Source: DATKKX01 sp035542775
GTDB lineage: Bacteria; Planctomycetota; Phycisphaerae; UBA1845; UTPLA1
Length of the DNA: 10,403 nt
Direction of reading: 5' to 3'
Assembly (NCBI GenBank): GCA_035542775.1
Contig: DATKKX010000184.1
Coordinates: forward strand, 1 to 10,403
The position numbers and the translations under genes are program-made. Shown one piece after another: positions 1 to 7,071 of the stretch (position 1 is the first letter of the stretch; each line of letters opens with the position of its first letter). Below the pieces are notes generated by a model. It was not told where the DNA came from. It was given only the letters and a program-made list of their open reading frames with translations, and did no database searches.

Positions 1-1
1 G

Positions 2-190
2 GAGGCAACGGCTCCCACCGGTGATCGCGTCGAGATTTCCGAACTGGCCGCTTTCCTGAGCCGCTTGGCGGAGTTGCCCGAAGACCGGGCTCGCAAAGTC
101 GTCGAAATCCGGCAGCAGATCGCCGATGGAACTTACGAGACGGCCGACAAGCTTGACCAGACGGTAGAGCAGCTCGCGAAAGACCTGTAG
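2..190 (+). CDS. flgM: FlgM-like anti-sigma-28 factor, C-terminal part (5' truncated by window)
   Basis: Reading from base 2, 62 codons run to a TAG stop at 188-190; the start lies outside the window. The visible peptide contains VEISELAAFLSRLAELPEDR followed by KVVEIRQQIADGTYET and a DKLDQTVEQLAKDL ending. This is the usual C-terminal layout of the FlgM family: a helix, an LPxxR turn, a VxxIRxxIAxGxY helix and a last helix. In the family this half binds the flagellar sigma factor FliA (sigma-28) and holds it inactive in the cytoplasm until the hook-basal body is complete and FlgM is exported. An intrinsic terminator follows closely, so this gene probably ends its transcription unit. It fits the chemotaxis genes at the other end of the window. 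The family call rests on the C-terminal pattern only. Confidence 0.82.
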   Translation, partial: EATAPTGDRVEISELAAFLSRLAELPEDRARKVVEIRQQIADGTYETADKLDQTVEQLAKDL

Positions 191-215
191 AACCGAGTCC
201 GCCCTCTTGTGCGCG

Positions 216-246
216 GAATGCAACGCAGCCTCCTTCCGTTGCATTC
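216..246 (+). repeat. Perfect 10-bp inverted repeat downstream of flgM
   Basis: GAATGCAACG at 216-225 is matched by its exact reverse complement CGTTGCATTC at 237-246, around an 11-base loop. It starts 25 bases after the flgM stop. No T-run follows, so it is not an intrinsic terminator on its own. It could be a 3'-UTR stem that protects or processes the flgM mRNA, or an accessory stem to the terminator that starts 7 bases later. Confidence 0.7.
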
Positions 247-252
247 TCGCAG

Positions 253-296
253 ACCGAAACGGGTTGTGGCCGAGGCCGACCCGTTTCGGTGTTTTT
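253..296 (+). terminator. Intrinsic (Rho-independent) terminator of flgM
   Basis: ACCGAAACGGGT at 253-264 pairs perfectly over 12 bp with ACCCGTTTCGGT at 279-290, around a 14-base GC-rich loop. A G and five Ts (292-296) follow at once. A strong stem with a U-tract on the + strand is the classical intrinsic terminator. It separates flgM from the metal-uptake operon, which then has its own promoter. Confidence 0.9.
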
Positions 297-348
297 ACGC
301 GCCCCCTCCCCCCCCGATCGGGGCCCCGCCGACCGGCACGAAAGCGTG

Positions 349-377
349 TTGACATTGCAGTATTACGTTGTAATACT
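349..377 (+). promoter_or_regulatory. Putative sigma-70-type promoter of the metal-uptake operon
   Basis: A perfect -35 hexamer TTGACA lies at 349-354. A 17-bp spacer leads to AATACT at 372-377, which matches the -10 consensus at 4 of 6 positions. TACTAT at 374-379, with a 19-bp spacer, is an alternative -10. Transcription would start near 384, leaving an untranslated leader of about 28 bases before the ATG at 413. The element sits after the flgM terminator and directly upstream of the ABC operon, in the same orientation. Confidence 0.65.
359..377. promoter_or_regulatory. Palindromic operator in the promoter (AGTATTAC-N3-GTAATACT)
   Basis: Bases 359-366 and 370-377 form a perfect 8-bp inverted repeat with the 3-base centre GTT. 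It is AT-rich in otherwise GC-rich DNA and fills the spacer and -10 region of the putative promoter. A dimeric repressor bound here would block RNA polymerase. Because it controls a ZnuABC-type operon, a metal-responsive repressor is the natural guess. The half-site order (ATTAC then GTAAT) differs from the E. coli Zur box and from the Bacillus Zur box (GTAAT-N-ATTAC). It is closer in form to BlaI/MecI/CopY-type operators. The identity of the regulator is unknown. Confidence 0.68.
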
Positions 378-412
378 ATCCCTGTTGGGCTGAATGATGC
401 CGGGCCGATATT

Positions 413-1513
413 ATGCGCCAATCGATGCACAGACTGCGAGTGTGTCTCAAAGCCCGGGCGTTCTGCGGGCCGCTGGCTGGTGCCGCCCTGGTCTGGGGCT
501 GGGCTCTGCTCGCCGTCCTGCCGGTCGGTTGTCGTTCGTCGGCACCCAGGTCTGAAGAATCGCGAAACACATTGCAGGTCACCGTGGCCATCCCACCGCA
601 GGCCTACTTCGTGCATCGCATAGCAGGCCCGCGGGTCGTGACCCAGGTCCTCGTCGAGCCTGGCCAGTCTCCGCATACTTACGAACCGACGCCCAGGCAA
701 ATGGCGCAGTTGGCCAACAGCCGGCTGTACTTCAAGATCGGACTGCCGTTTGAGGAACGGCTGCTCAGCAAGGTCAGCGACACGTTCAAGAATCTCGCCG
801 TCGTGGACACCCGCGAGGGCATCAAGCTGCGGGCCGTGGAGGAATGGGAGGTCGGCGGCGAAGAAGAGGGCGCCGGCGATCATCACGAAGAGGACCGCGC
901 CGGCGCGCCCGACCCGCACGTCTGGCTGTCCCCGAGGCTGGCCAAGATCCAGGCTCAGAACATCGAGCGGGCGCTGGCCCGGATTGACCCGGACCGCGCC
1001 GACGAGTACTCGCGAAATCTCAAGGCCTTCGAGGCCGATCTCGATGCCCTGGATGCAAAAATCGCCGCGGCCCTGGCCCCGCTGAAGGGCCAGGAGTTCT
1101 TCGTTTTCCATCCCGCCTTCGGGTACTTCGCTGACGCCTATGGCCTCAAGCAAATGGCCGTGGAAACCGGCGGCAAGCAGCCCGGTCCAAGGCAACTCGC
1201 CGAGTTGATCGAGCGTGCCCGCAAGTCGGGCGTCAGGCTGATCCTCGTCCAGCGGCAGTTCTCGCCGCTCAGCGCCGAAGCGGTAGCGAAGGCGATCGGC
1301 GGCGCCGTGGTTCCCACGGACACTCTGGCCGAAGACTACTTGGCGAACCTGCAGGACTTGGCGGCGAAAATCCAAGGAGCCTTGACGGGCAAGGAGGGCG
1401 GCGGCACCGGCAGGCCAGGCAGGGGAGGAGTTACGCCGAATTCGAGTGAGTCGCCCAAAGGCGGCTCTCAGGCACGGCAACAGGACGATTCGCGGAGCCG
1501 CAGCCATGAATAA
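413..1513 (+). CDS. znuA: Zinc/manganese ABC transporter, substrate-binding lipoprotein (ZnuA/TroA family)
   Basis: This 366-residue protein captures the metal ion outside the membrane and delivers it to the permease encoded two genes downstream. An N-terminal hydrophobic segment (about 20-38) ends at LPVGC, so Cys40 is the probable lipidation site. Pro at -3 is atypical for a lipobox. The four expected metal-ligand positions are present: His88 (SPHTYEPTP), His169 (DPHVWLSP), His233 (FHPAFGYF) and Asp303 (PTDTLAEDY). Between the first two lies a short acidic and His-containing loop (about 145-162, with GDHHEED), a hallmark of zinc-type members that is shorter here than in many ZnuA proteins. 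Residues about 327-366 form a hydrophilic Gly/Ser/Arg tail beyond the fold. The ATG at 413 follows the promoter closely but has no clear Shine-Dalgarno sequence. The fold is clear; zinc rather than manganese is inferred. Confidence 0.9.
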   Translation: MRQSMHRLRVCLKARAFCGPLAGAALVWGWALLAVLPVGCRSSAPRSEESRNTLQVTVAIPPQAYFVHRIAGPRVVTQVLVEPGQSPHTYEPTPRQMAQLANSRLYFKIGLPFEERLLSKVSDTFKNLAVVDTREGIKLRAVEEWEVGGEEEGAGDHHEEDRAGAPDPHVWLSPRLAKIQAQNIERALARIDPDRADEYSRNLKAFEADLDALDAKIAAALAPLKGQEFFVFHPAFGYFADAYGLKQMAVETGGKQPGPRQLAELIERARKSGVRLILVQRQFSPLSAEAVAKAIGGAVVPTDTLAEDYLANLQDLAAKIQGALTGKEGGGTGRPGRGGVTPNSSESPKGGSQARQQDDSRSRSHE

Positions 1514-2279
1514 CGCACCCAGAGAGGATAACTTGTCTCCTTCGCCGATCATCGAGGTCGACCGCCTCAGTTTCTCTTACGGCGGCTCGGTGCCCGTCCT
1601 GGAGGACGTGAGCCTGAGCATCGGCGAGCGCGATTTCGTCTGCGTGGTCGGTCCCAACGGCGGTGGCAAGACGACGTTGTTGAAGCTGCTCCTGGGTCTG
1701 CTGAAGCCGGACGCTGGGACAGTCCGCGTGTTCGGCAAGGAACCGGAGAGGGCTCGCCCGCGCGTGGGCTATTTGGCGCAGCGCGAGCGTTTCGATGCGC
1801 AGTTTCCGGTGACGGTCCTGGACGTGGTGCTGATGGGGAGAGTCGGCAAGGCGGCCATGTGGGGCCCGTACCGCAAGGCGGACAAAGAGGCGGCGGCCCG
1901 CGCCTTGCACGATGTCGGCATGTACAACCTGCGATACCGCTCCTTCTCCTCGCTCTCGGGTGGGCAATCCCAGCGAGTTTTGATCGCCCGGGCCCTCAGC
2001 AGCGAGCCGAAACTCCTTCTCCTCGACGAGCCGACCGCGCATCTGGACGCCGGAGTGCAGGACGACTTTTACCGCCTGCTCTATCAGATGAACGAGCGCT
2101 TGACGCTGGTGATGGTCTCGCACGACATCGGTTTCGTCTCCAAGTACGTCAAGACCGTCGTGTGTGTGAGCCGCCGCGTCATCCTGCATCCGACAAATGA
2201 GATTACCGGCGAGGTCATCAGCGAGATCTACGGGCGCGATATGCACATGGTGATGCACCACAGGGGCGATCATGAGTGA
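1506..2279 (+). CDS. znuC: Zinc/manganese ABC transporter, ATP-binding protein
   Basis: This cytoplasmic ATPase of 257 residues powers metal import. All nucleotide-binding motifs are intact: Walker A GPNGGGKTT (49-57), Q-loop Gln92 (YLAQRE), signature LSGGQSQ (150-156), Walker B LLLLDEPT (170-177) and switch histidine His206 (VSHD). The start at 1506 is chosen because this ATG has GGAG at 1494-1497, 8 bases upstream, and overlaps the znuA stop in the octamer ATGAATAA. An in-frame GTG at 1446 would add 20 residues lying wholly inside znuA and with no family counterpart. The protein belongs to the ZnuC/MntB/TroB group of metal importers; its place between a ZnuA-like binding protein and an ABC-3 permease confirms this. 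Translational coupling with both neighbours is likely. Confidence 0.93.
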   Translation: MNNAPREDNLSPSPIIEVDRLSFSYGGSVPVLEDVSLSIGERDFVCVVGPNGGGKTTLLKLLLGLLKPDAGTVRVFGKEPERARPRVGYLAQRERFDAQFPVTVLDVVLMGRVGKAAMWGPYRKADKEAAARALHDVGMYNLRYRSFSSLSGGQSQRVLIARALSSEPKLLLLDEPTAHLDAGVQDDFYRLLYQMNERLTLVMVSHDIGFVSKYVKTVVCVSRRVILHPTNEITGEVISEIYGRDMHMVMHHRGDHE

Positions 2280-3135
2280 ATTTTTCGAAGCCCTCGGCCA
2301 GAGTCAGAACGCGTTTCTGCGGTATGCGCTGCTGGCCGGCGTTCTGGCCAGTGTGGCCTGCGGCGTGGTCGGCACGTATGTGGTCACTCGGCGGATCTCC
2401 TACATCGCCGGCGGCATCTCGCACTGCGTTCTCGGCGGCATGGGGGCGGCGAGGTATTGCCAGGTCGTGTACGGCTGGGAGTCGTTTCACCCGCTGGTCG
2501 GAGCGATCATCGCGGCGCTCGTCGCCGCTCTCATCATCGGCGTCATCAGCCTGCGGGCCAAGCAACGGGAGGACACGGTGATCGGCGCCTTGTGGGCCGT
2601 GGGCATGGCTGCGGGAATTCTCTTCATATCGCGGACCCCCGGCTACAACGAAGACCTGATGAGCTATCTCTTCGGCAACATACTGATGGTGACGCCGAAC
2701 AACCTGTGGCTGCTGGCGGCGCTGGATCTTCTCGTCGTGGTCAGCGCGTCGTTGGTTTACAACCAGTTCCTCACCGTGTGCTTCGACGAGGAATTCGCCA
2801 GGCTCCGCGGCGTTCCCGTCGAAGCGTTCTATCTGTTCCTGCTCTGTTTGACCGCGCTGGCGGTCGTGGTGCTCGTGTTCGTGGTGGGAATCGTCCTGGT
2901 GATCGCTCTGCTGACATTGCCGGCGGCCGTGGCCGGGCATTTCTCGAAGAGGTTGTGGCAGATGATGGTCCTGGCGACGATCTTCAGTCTGCTGTTCACC
3001 ACCGTCGGCCTGGCTGTCAGTTACGAACCCAATCTCCCAGCCGGTGCGACGACCATCATCCTCGCCGGCGCCGCCTATCTGCTGGTCATGGTCGGGACCG
3101 GGCTGAGCAGACTGAAACATCGGCACAGCCTCTGA
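2272..3135 (+). CDS. znuB: Zinc/manganese ABC transporter, membrane permease (ABC-3 family)
   Basis: This 287-residue inner-membrane protein forms the transport channel, probably as a homodimer. About eight hydrophobic segments are visible, roughly at 17-38, 46-64, 74-94, 102-120, 133-162 (possibly two), 185-217, 230-250 and 258-278. Family marks include GGISHCVLGGMG (47-58), which corresponds to the ISHAVLPG region of relatives, DEEFARLRGVP (172-182), the cytoplasmic segment thought to contact the ATPase, LLTLPAAVAG (213-222), and NLPAGATTIILAG (254-266). Its ATG overlaps the znuC stop by 8 bases (ATGAGTGA), so translation is probably coupled. The length is normal for the family. It is the last gene of the operon and converges on dnaE. 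Confidence 0.92.
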   Translation: MSEFFEALGQSQNAFLRYALLAGVLASVACGVVGTYVVTRRISYIAGGISHCVLGGMGAARYCQVVYGWESFHPLVGAIIAALVAALIIGVISLRAKQREDTVIGALWAVGMAAGILFISRTPGYNEDLMSYLFGNILMVTPNNLWLLAALDLLVVVSASLVYNQFLTVCFDEEFARLRGVPVEAFYLFLLCLTALAVVVLVFVVGIVLVIALLTLPAAVAGHFSKRLWQMMVLATIFSLLFTTVGLAVSYEPNLPAGATTIILAGAAYLLVMVGTGLSRLKHRHSL

Positions 3136-3170
3136 AACCACCCTCGCTCTCAACCGCCCGGCGCTCACGA

Positions 3171-3194
3171 GCCCGCCGCGCGTCTGGCGCGGGC
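3171..3194 (+). terminator. Weak GC hairpin between convergent znuB and dnaE
   Basis: GCCCGC at 3171-3176 can pair with GCGGGC at 3189-3194, around a 12-base loop. The stem lies in the 79-bp space between the two convergent stop codons. No T-run follows on either strand, so this is not a proper intrinsic terminator. It is the only stem I could find there, and termination may be Rho-dependent. Confidence 0.2.
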
Positions 3195-3214
3195 ACGACC
3201 CCGGAAAGAGCCGC

Positions 3215-6200
3215 TCAAGTCATGGAGAGAGCCGAGTCCTCTTCTTCCAGATCGGTCGTTGCGACTTGTGTCGGCGAGAGCCTCGTCTCCGATGACACGG
3301 CGGACGGGCGCTGGATGGGACGACGCGAGCCAAGGACCTCAGCGGAGCCTTCACCCAGGAGCTGGTGGACAGCGGTGACAAAGGCGTCGTCGGGGCGCAC
3401 CGCCATGTCGGATCCGCACCGCAGCACGGTCGTCATGTCGCCCTGCGATTGAACGTGAAGGAACAGCGGGCGGTCGCCGCCATGAGCGCGGCAGATGTCG
3501 CGCAGGCGGTCCAGCACGTCGGGCTCCAGCCCCGCCGCATTCACCCTGATGATGACTGCGTCAGCCAGCGCGCTCGGGCCGTCGGCGAACGGGATCACTT
3601 CGGAGACGCGCAAAGATGGCTCCTCGCGGCGGCAGTCCACCCGACCGCGCAGGAAGACGATCTTGTCGGGACCAATAAACCTGCGGAATTTCTCCAGCTC
3701 CTCGGCGAAGACCACGGCCTCGATCGCGCCGGTCGTATCCTCGAAGGTGAGGACGGCCAGCTTGGAGCCGGCGTTGCGTCCCGTCTTGGTGGTGTTCGTT
3801 CGGAAGCGACTGATCATGCCGCCGAGGACCACTTCCATGCCGTCCGCCTCCGGCGTCAGATCAGCGCAATCGGCGGTGGCGAACTTCCGCAGGATCTCGG
3901 CGTGCGCCGCCAGCGGATGCTTGGTCACGTAGAAGCCCAGAACGGCTTTCTCATAGGCCAGCATCTCCGCGTCGTTCCATTCCTCCGACGAGATCATCGG
4001 CGTGGCCGGCCGCCCGGCGTCGCGCTCGAACTCGCCGAACATGTTCATCTGGCCGCTCTGGCGGTCGTGCTGGTTCTGGGCGCCCACGCGAAGGGCGTCA
4101 TCCAGGACCTGCATCAGCGCCTTTCTCATCGCCCCGGTGGTGTCGAACGCCCCGGCCTTGATCTGGGCCTCGATCACGCCGCGGTTGACCGTCGTCAGAT
4201 CAACGCGATCGCAGAAGTCGAACAGGTCCTTGAAGGGGCCGCCTTCGCGCCGGGCCGCCACGATGCAATCGACCGCCTTTCGCCCCACGCCCTTGATGGC
4301 GGCGAGCCCGAACCTCAGGAACGGCTCCCCCTTTCCGCCGGGCGGCCGGACCACGGTGAAGTCCGCGTCGCTCTCGTTGATGTCCGGCGGGCGGACGTCG
4401 ATGCCCAGGCGCTTGCACTCCTCGATGTACTCAACGACCTTGTCGGTATCGCCCATTTCATAGGTGAGCAGCGCGGCCATGAACTCGTGCGGGTAATAGG
4501 TCTTGAGGTAGGCCGTCTGGAAGGCGATCAGGGCGTAGCCTGTCGAGTGGGCCTTGTTGAAGGCATATTCGCCGAACGGCAGGATCTGATTGAAAATCTC
4601 CTGGGCCTCGCCCTTCTTGAGCCCTTTGGCGAGCGCTCCGGCGATAAACGGCTCGCGCTCGGCCTCAATCATGGCGGTCTTCTTCTTGCTGATGGCCTTG
4701 GCCAGGCGGAAGGCCCGCTTGCGCTCGATGCCGCCGAGCTGATTGACCAGCCGGGCAACCTGTTCCTGATAGACGATGATTCCGTGCGTCTCAGCGAGCA
4801 CCTCGGACATGACCCGGTGCGGCGTCTGCCAGGATTCACCATGCTTGCGGGCGATGTAGGCGTCGATGTTGATCATCGGGCCGGGCCGGTAGAGAGCGTT
4901 GGCGGCGATAAGGTCCTCGATGCGGTTGGGACGCATTCGTGTGAGCACGTCGCGCATGCCGCCCGATTCGAATTGGAACACGCCTTTGGTGTGGCCGGCG
5001 ACAAACAGGCCGAACACCCGCTGATCGGCCAGGTCCAGATGCTCGAGGTCCACGGTGATGCCGTGATTCTGCTCGACCAGCTTGCAGGTGCGGGCCAGAA
5101 CGCTGAGCGTGCGCAGACCCAGGAAGTCCATCTTCAGTAAGCCGACCTTTTCGACCGTCGTGCCCTCGAACTGGGTCATGATCGCGTCGGAATCAGGCTG
5201 TTTGTAGAGCGGCAACAGGCCGACCAGCGGCTCGTCGGCGATCACAACCCCGGCGGCATGCACGCTGGCGTTGCGCGACAGCCCCTCGATCCGGCGGCCG
5301 ATGTCGATGACCTTGCGAATCCGCTCGTCCTGCTGATACAGCCTGGACAGCTCAGGCTCCTGCGACAGGGCCTTGTCCAGCGTCATTTTCAGCTCTTCCG
5401 GAACCAGCTTGGCCACGCGATCGGCGTCGGCGAGCGGGACTCCCAGCACGCGGGAGACGTCGCGGATCGCCGCCCGGGCCTTCAGCGTGCCGAAGGTGAT
5501 GATCTGGGCGACGTGCCCGTACTTCTCGCGGACGTACTGGATCACCGCTTCGCGGCCGTCCTGGCAGATGTCGATGTCGATGTCGGGCATCTCGTCGCGA
5601 TCCGGGTCCATAAACCGCTCGAAGTAGAGCCCGTAACGGAGTGGGTCGGGCTGCGAGAGGTGCAGACAGTACGCGACGATGGACGAGCAGCCGCTGCCGC
5701 GGGCGCCGCAAGGGATGCCATGGGCCCGGGCGTAGCGGACGAAGTCCCAGCAAATGAGAAAGTAGCTGGAGAAGCCTTTGGACTCGATGACCTCCAGCTC
5801 GTACTCGATGCGCTCGCGCATTTCGTCGGTGATCTCGCCGTAGCGCTCGGCGGCGCCTTGATAGACCAGCTTGCTGAGAAACTCCTCGGGGGTCTGTTTG
5901 TCCGGCGGGCGATAGACGGGCGTGTACCGCTTCTTGAAGTCGAGGTTGACGTTGCACTTCTCGGCGATGGCGACGGTGTTGGCGACGGCCTCGGGTTGGT
6001 TCGGGAACAGGTTTGCCATCTGCTCCGGCGTCTTGAGGAAGAACTGGTCGCTGGGGAATTTGAAGCGTTTCTCTTCGCTTTGCAGCGCCCGCGTGGAGAT
6101 GCAGCAGAGCACGTCGTGGGCCTCGACGTCGTCGTGCGTGAGATAATGGACGTCGTTGGTGACAATGAGACCGGCCCCCTTGCGGCGGGCGATCTCGATC

Positions 6201-6790
6201 AGTTCCGGGTTGATCGTTCGCTGCTCTTCGAGGCCGTGATCCTGCAGCTCGATGAAGAATCGCTCCGGGCCGAAGATGGAGAGGTACCAGTCGGCAAGCT
6301 CCGCGGCGCGAACAGTGTCGTGCTTGAGCAACGCATCCGGTATCTCGGCTCCCAGGCAACTGCTGGCGGCGATGAGGCCGTCGGCGTGAGCGGCAAGCAC
6401 GTCGTGGTCGATGCGTGGACGATAGTAGAACCCCTCGCAGTACCCGATCGAGGCCAGCTTGAGCAGGTTCTGATAGCCGGTGTTGTTCATGGCCAGCAGC
6501 AATAGGTGATAGCTGGCCTCGGCGATGCCCTTGGCTTCCTTGACGCGACGGTCGCCCGGGGCCACGTAGGCCTCGATGCCGAGGATCGGCTTGACGCCCG
6601 CTTTGTGCGCGGCCTGGTAGAACTCGATGGCCCCGAAGAGGTTGCCGTGGTCGGTGACGGCGATCGCGGGCATGCCCATGTCCTTGACCGCCTGAACCAG
6701 TTCCTCGATGCGGTTGGCGCCGTCGAGCAGACTGAAATGCGTGTGCACGTGCAGATGCACGAACGACGGTGCCGGCTCGACATTCGCCAT
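3215..6790 (-). CDS. dnaE: DNA polymerase III alpha subunit (DnaE1 type)
   Basis: This is the catalytic subunit of the replicative polymerase, 1191 residues and normal in length. The PHP domain (1 to about 285) opens with HLHVHTHFSLLDG (12-24) and keeps the ligand set His14, His16, Asp23, His48, Glu73, His95, Cys145, Asp213 and His215. The polymerase core has GARGSG (362-367), PDIDIDIC with Asp405 and Asp407, and KMDFLGLRT with Asp555, the three catalytic aspartates. It also has YRPGPM (634-639) and FGEYAFNKAHSTGYAL (739-754). QMNMF (914-918) is the probable sliding-clamp-binding motif, as in E. coli QADMF. An OB fold (about 985-1068) and a C-terminal domain follow, then a tail of about 35 hydrophilic residues. 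ATG 6790 is chosen for its strong RBS; the frame stays open for 49 more codons upstream, but these look unlike any DnaE. No intein or frameshift is seen. Confidence 0.97.
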   Translation of the reverse strand: MANVEPAPSFVHLHVHTHFSLLDGANRIEELVQAVKDMGMPAIAVTDHGNLFGAIEFYQAAHKAGVKPILGIEAYVAPGDRRVKEAKGIAEASYHLLLLAMNNTGYQNLLKLASIGYCEGFYYRPRIDHDVLAAHADGLIAASSCLGAEIPDALLKHDTVRAAELADWYLSIFGPERFFIELQDHGLEEQRTINPELIEIARRKGAGLIVTNDVHYLTHDDVEAHDVLCCISTRALQSEEKRFKFPSDQFFLKTPEQMANLFPNQPEAVANTVAIAEKCNVNLDFKKRYTPVYRPPDKQTPEEFLSKLVYQGAAERYGEITDEMRERIEYELEVIESKGFSSYFLICWDFVRYARAHGIPCGARGSGCSSIVAYCLHLSQPDPLRYGLYFERFMDPDRDEMPDIDIDICQDGREAVIQYVREKYGHVAQIITFGTLKARAAIRDVSRVLGVPLADADRVAKLVPEELKMTLDKALSQEPELSRLYQQDERIRKVIDIGRRIEGLSRNASVHAAGVVIADEPLVGLLPLYKQPDSDAIMTQFEGTTVEKVGLLKMDFLGLRTLSVLARTCKLVEQNHGITVDLEHLDLADQRVFGLFVAGHTKGVFQFESGGMRDVLTRMRPNRIEDLIAANALYRPGPMINIDAYIARKHGESWQTPHRVMSEVLAETHGIIVYQEQVARLVNQLGGIERKRAFRLAKAISKKKTAMIEAEREPFIAGALAKGLKKGEAQEIFNQILPFGEYAFNKAHSTGYALIAFQTAYLKTYYPHEFMAALLTYEMGDTDKVVEYIEECKRLGIDVRPPDINESDADFTVVRPPGGKGEPFLRFGLAAIKGVGRKAVDCIVAARREGGPFKDLFDFCDRVDLTTVNRGVIEAQIKAGAFDTTGAMRKALMQVLDDALRVGAQNQHDRQSGQMNMFGEFERDAGRPATPMISSEEWNDAEMLAYEKAVLGFYVTKHPLAAHAEILRKFATADCADLTPEADGMEVVLGGMISRFRTNTTKTGRNAGSKLAVLTFEDTTGAIEAVVFAEELEKFRRFIGPDKIVFLRGRVDCRREEPSLRVSEVIPFADGPSALADAVIIRVNAAGLEPDVLDRLRDICRAHGGDRPLFLHVQSQGDMTTVLRCGSDMAVRPDDAFVTAVHQLLGEGSAEVLGSRRPIQRPSAVSSETRLSPTQVATTDLEEEDSALSMT

Positions 6791-6799
6791 TTCCGCGAG

Positions 6800-6806
6800 A
6801 CCTCCT
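6800..6806 (-). promoter_or_regulatory. Shine-Dalgarno sequence that fixes the dnaE start
   Basis: On the minus strand AGGAGGT lies 9 bases before the ATG at 6790. It is a full anti-16S match. It favours this ATG over the in-frame start 147 bases upstream, which has no comparable signal. Confidence 0.85.
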
Positions 6807-7046
6807 GAGGGGCGGCGTCGCTTGGACGCGTGGCGCTGGGCTCGATGATCGAAATGATAGCGGGAATCCGGCGTTCGGGCACGGACTGCTTGTCGGGGCC
6901 GAAGGTCGGGTCGGGCGCTGCGTGCAGTCTTCCGCATGGGGCGCCGTTAAGTACGTAAGAAGCGATGGTTAAAGGCATGGGGATGGACAAATCACAGGCC
7001 GGTTCTTTCGAGGACAAGCGGTCGGAGGAATGCACGTGGAATGGGC

Positions 7047-7071
7047 GCCGCCCGCGTCGCGGTTGGGCGGC
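7047..7071 (-). repeat. 7-bp inverted repeat downstream of cheB
   Basis: GCCGCCC at 7047-7053 is perfectly complementary to GGGCGGC at 7065-7071, with an 11-base loop. It lies about 90 bases beyond the cheB stop in the direction of transcription. There is no U-tract, so it is at best a weak or factor-assisted end of the chemotaxis transcript. GC-rich DNA also produces such stems by chance. Confidence 0.25.

Noticed and set aside
207..623. Open frame of 138 codons on the + strand from the flgM terminator into znuA
   Set aside because: It runs through the terminator hairpins and the operator, and overlaps the znuA signal-peptide region in another frame. The peptide is Arg/Cys-rich noise.
1446..1505. 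GTG start 20 codons upstream for znuC
   Set aside because: These codons lie inside the znuA tail, and the ATG at 1506 has GGAG 8 bases upstream and the usual coupling overlap.
2218..3168. Open frame of 316 codons on the - strand opposite znuB
   Set aside because: The antisense of a membrane protein gives a His/Gln/Asp/Arg-rich peptide. It has no recognisable domain, and znuB is clearly real.
3365..5140. Open frame of 591 codons on the + strand opposite dnaE
   Set aside because: It lies wholly antisense to dnaE, whose motifs are unmistakable. Its product is a low-complexity shadow with no family pattern, as expected for high-GC DNA.
5258..6505. Open frame of 415 codons on the + strand opposite the dnaE 5' half
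   Set aside because: Antisense shadow of dnaE, rich in Val, Asp, Leu and Gly, with no domain motif and no matching ribosome site.
6791..6937. In-frame upstream extension of dnaE by 49 residues
   Set aside because: The extension is Arg-rich and unlike any DnaE N-terminus. The ATG at 6790 has a full AGGAGGT at good spacing, and the PHP motif begins 12 residues after it.
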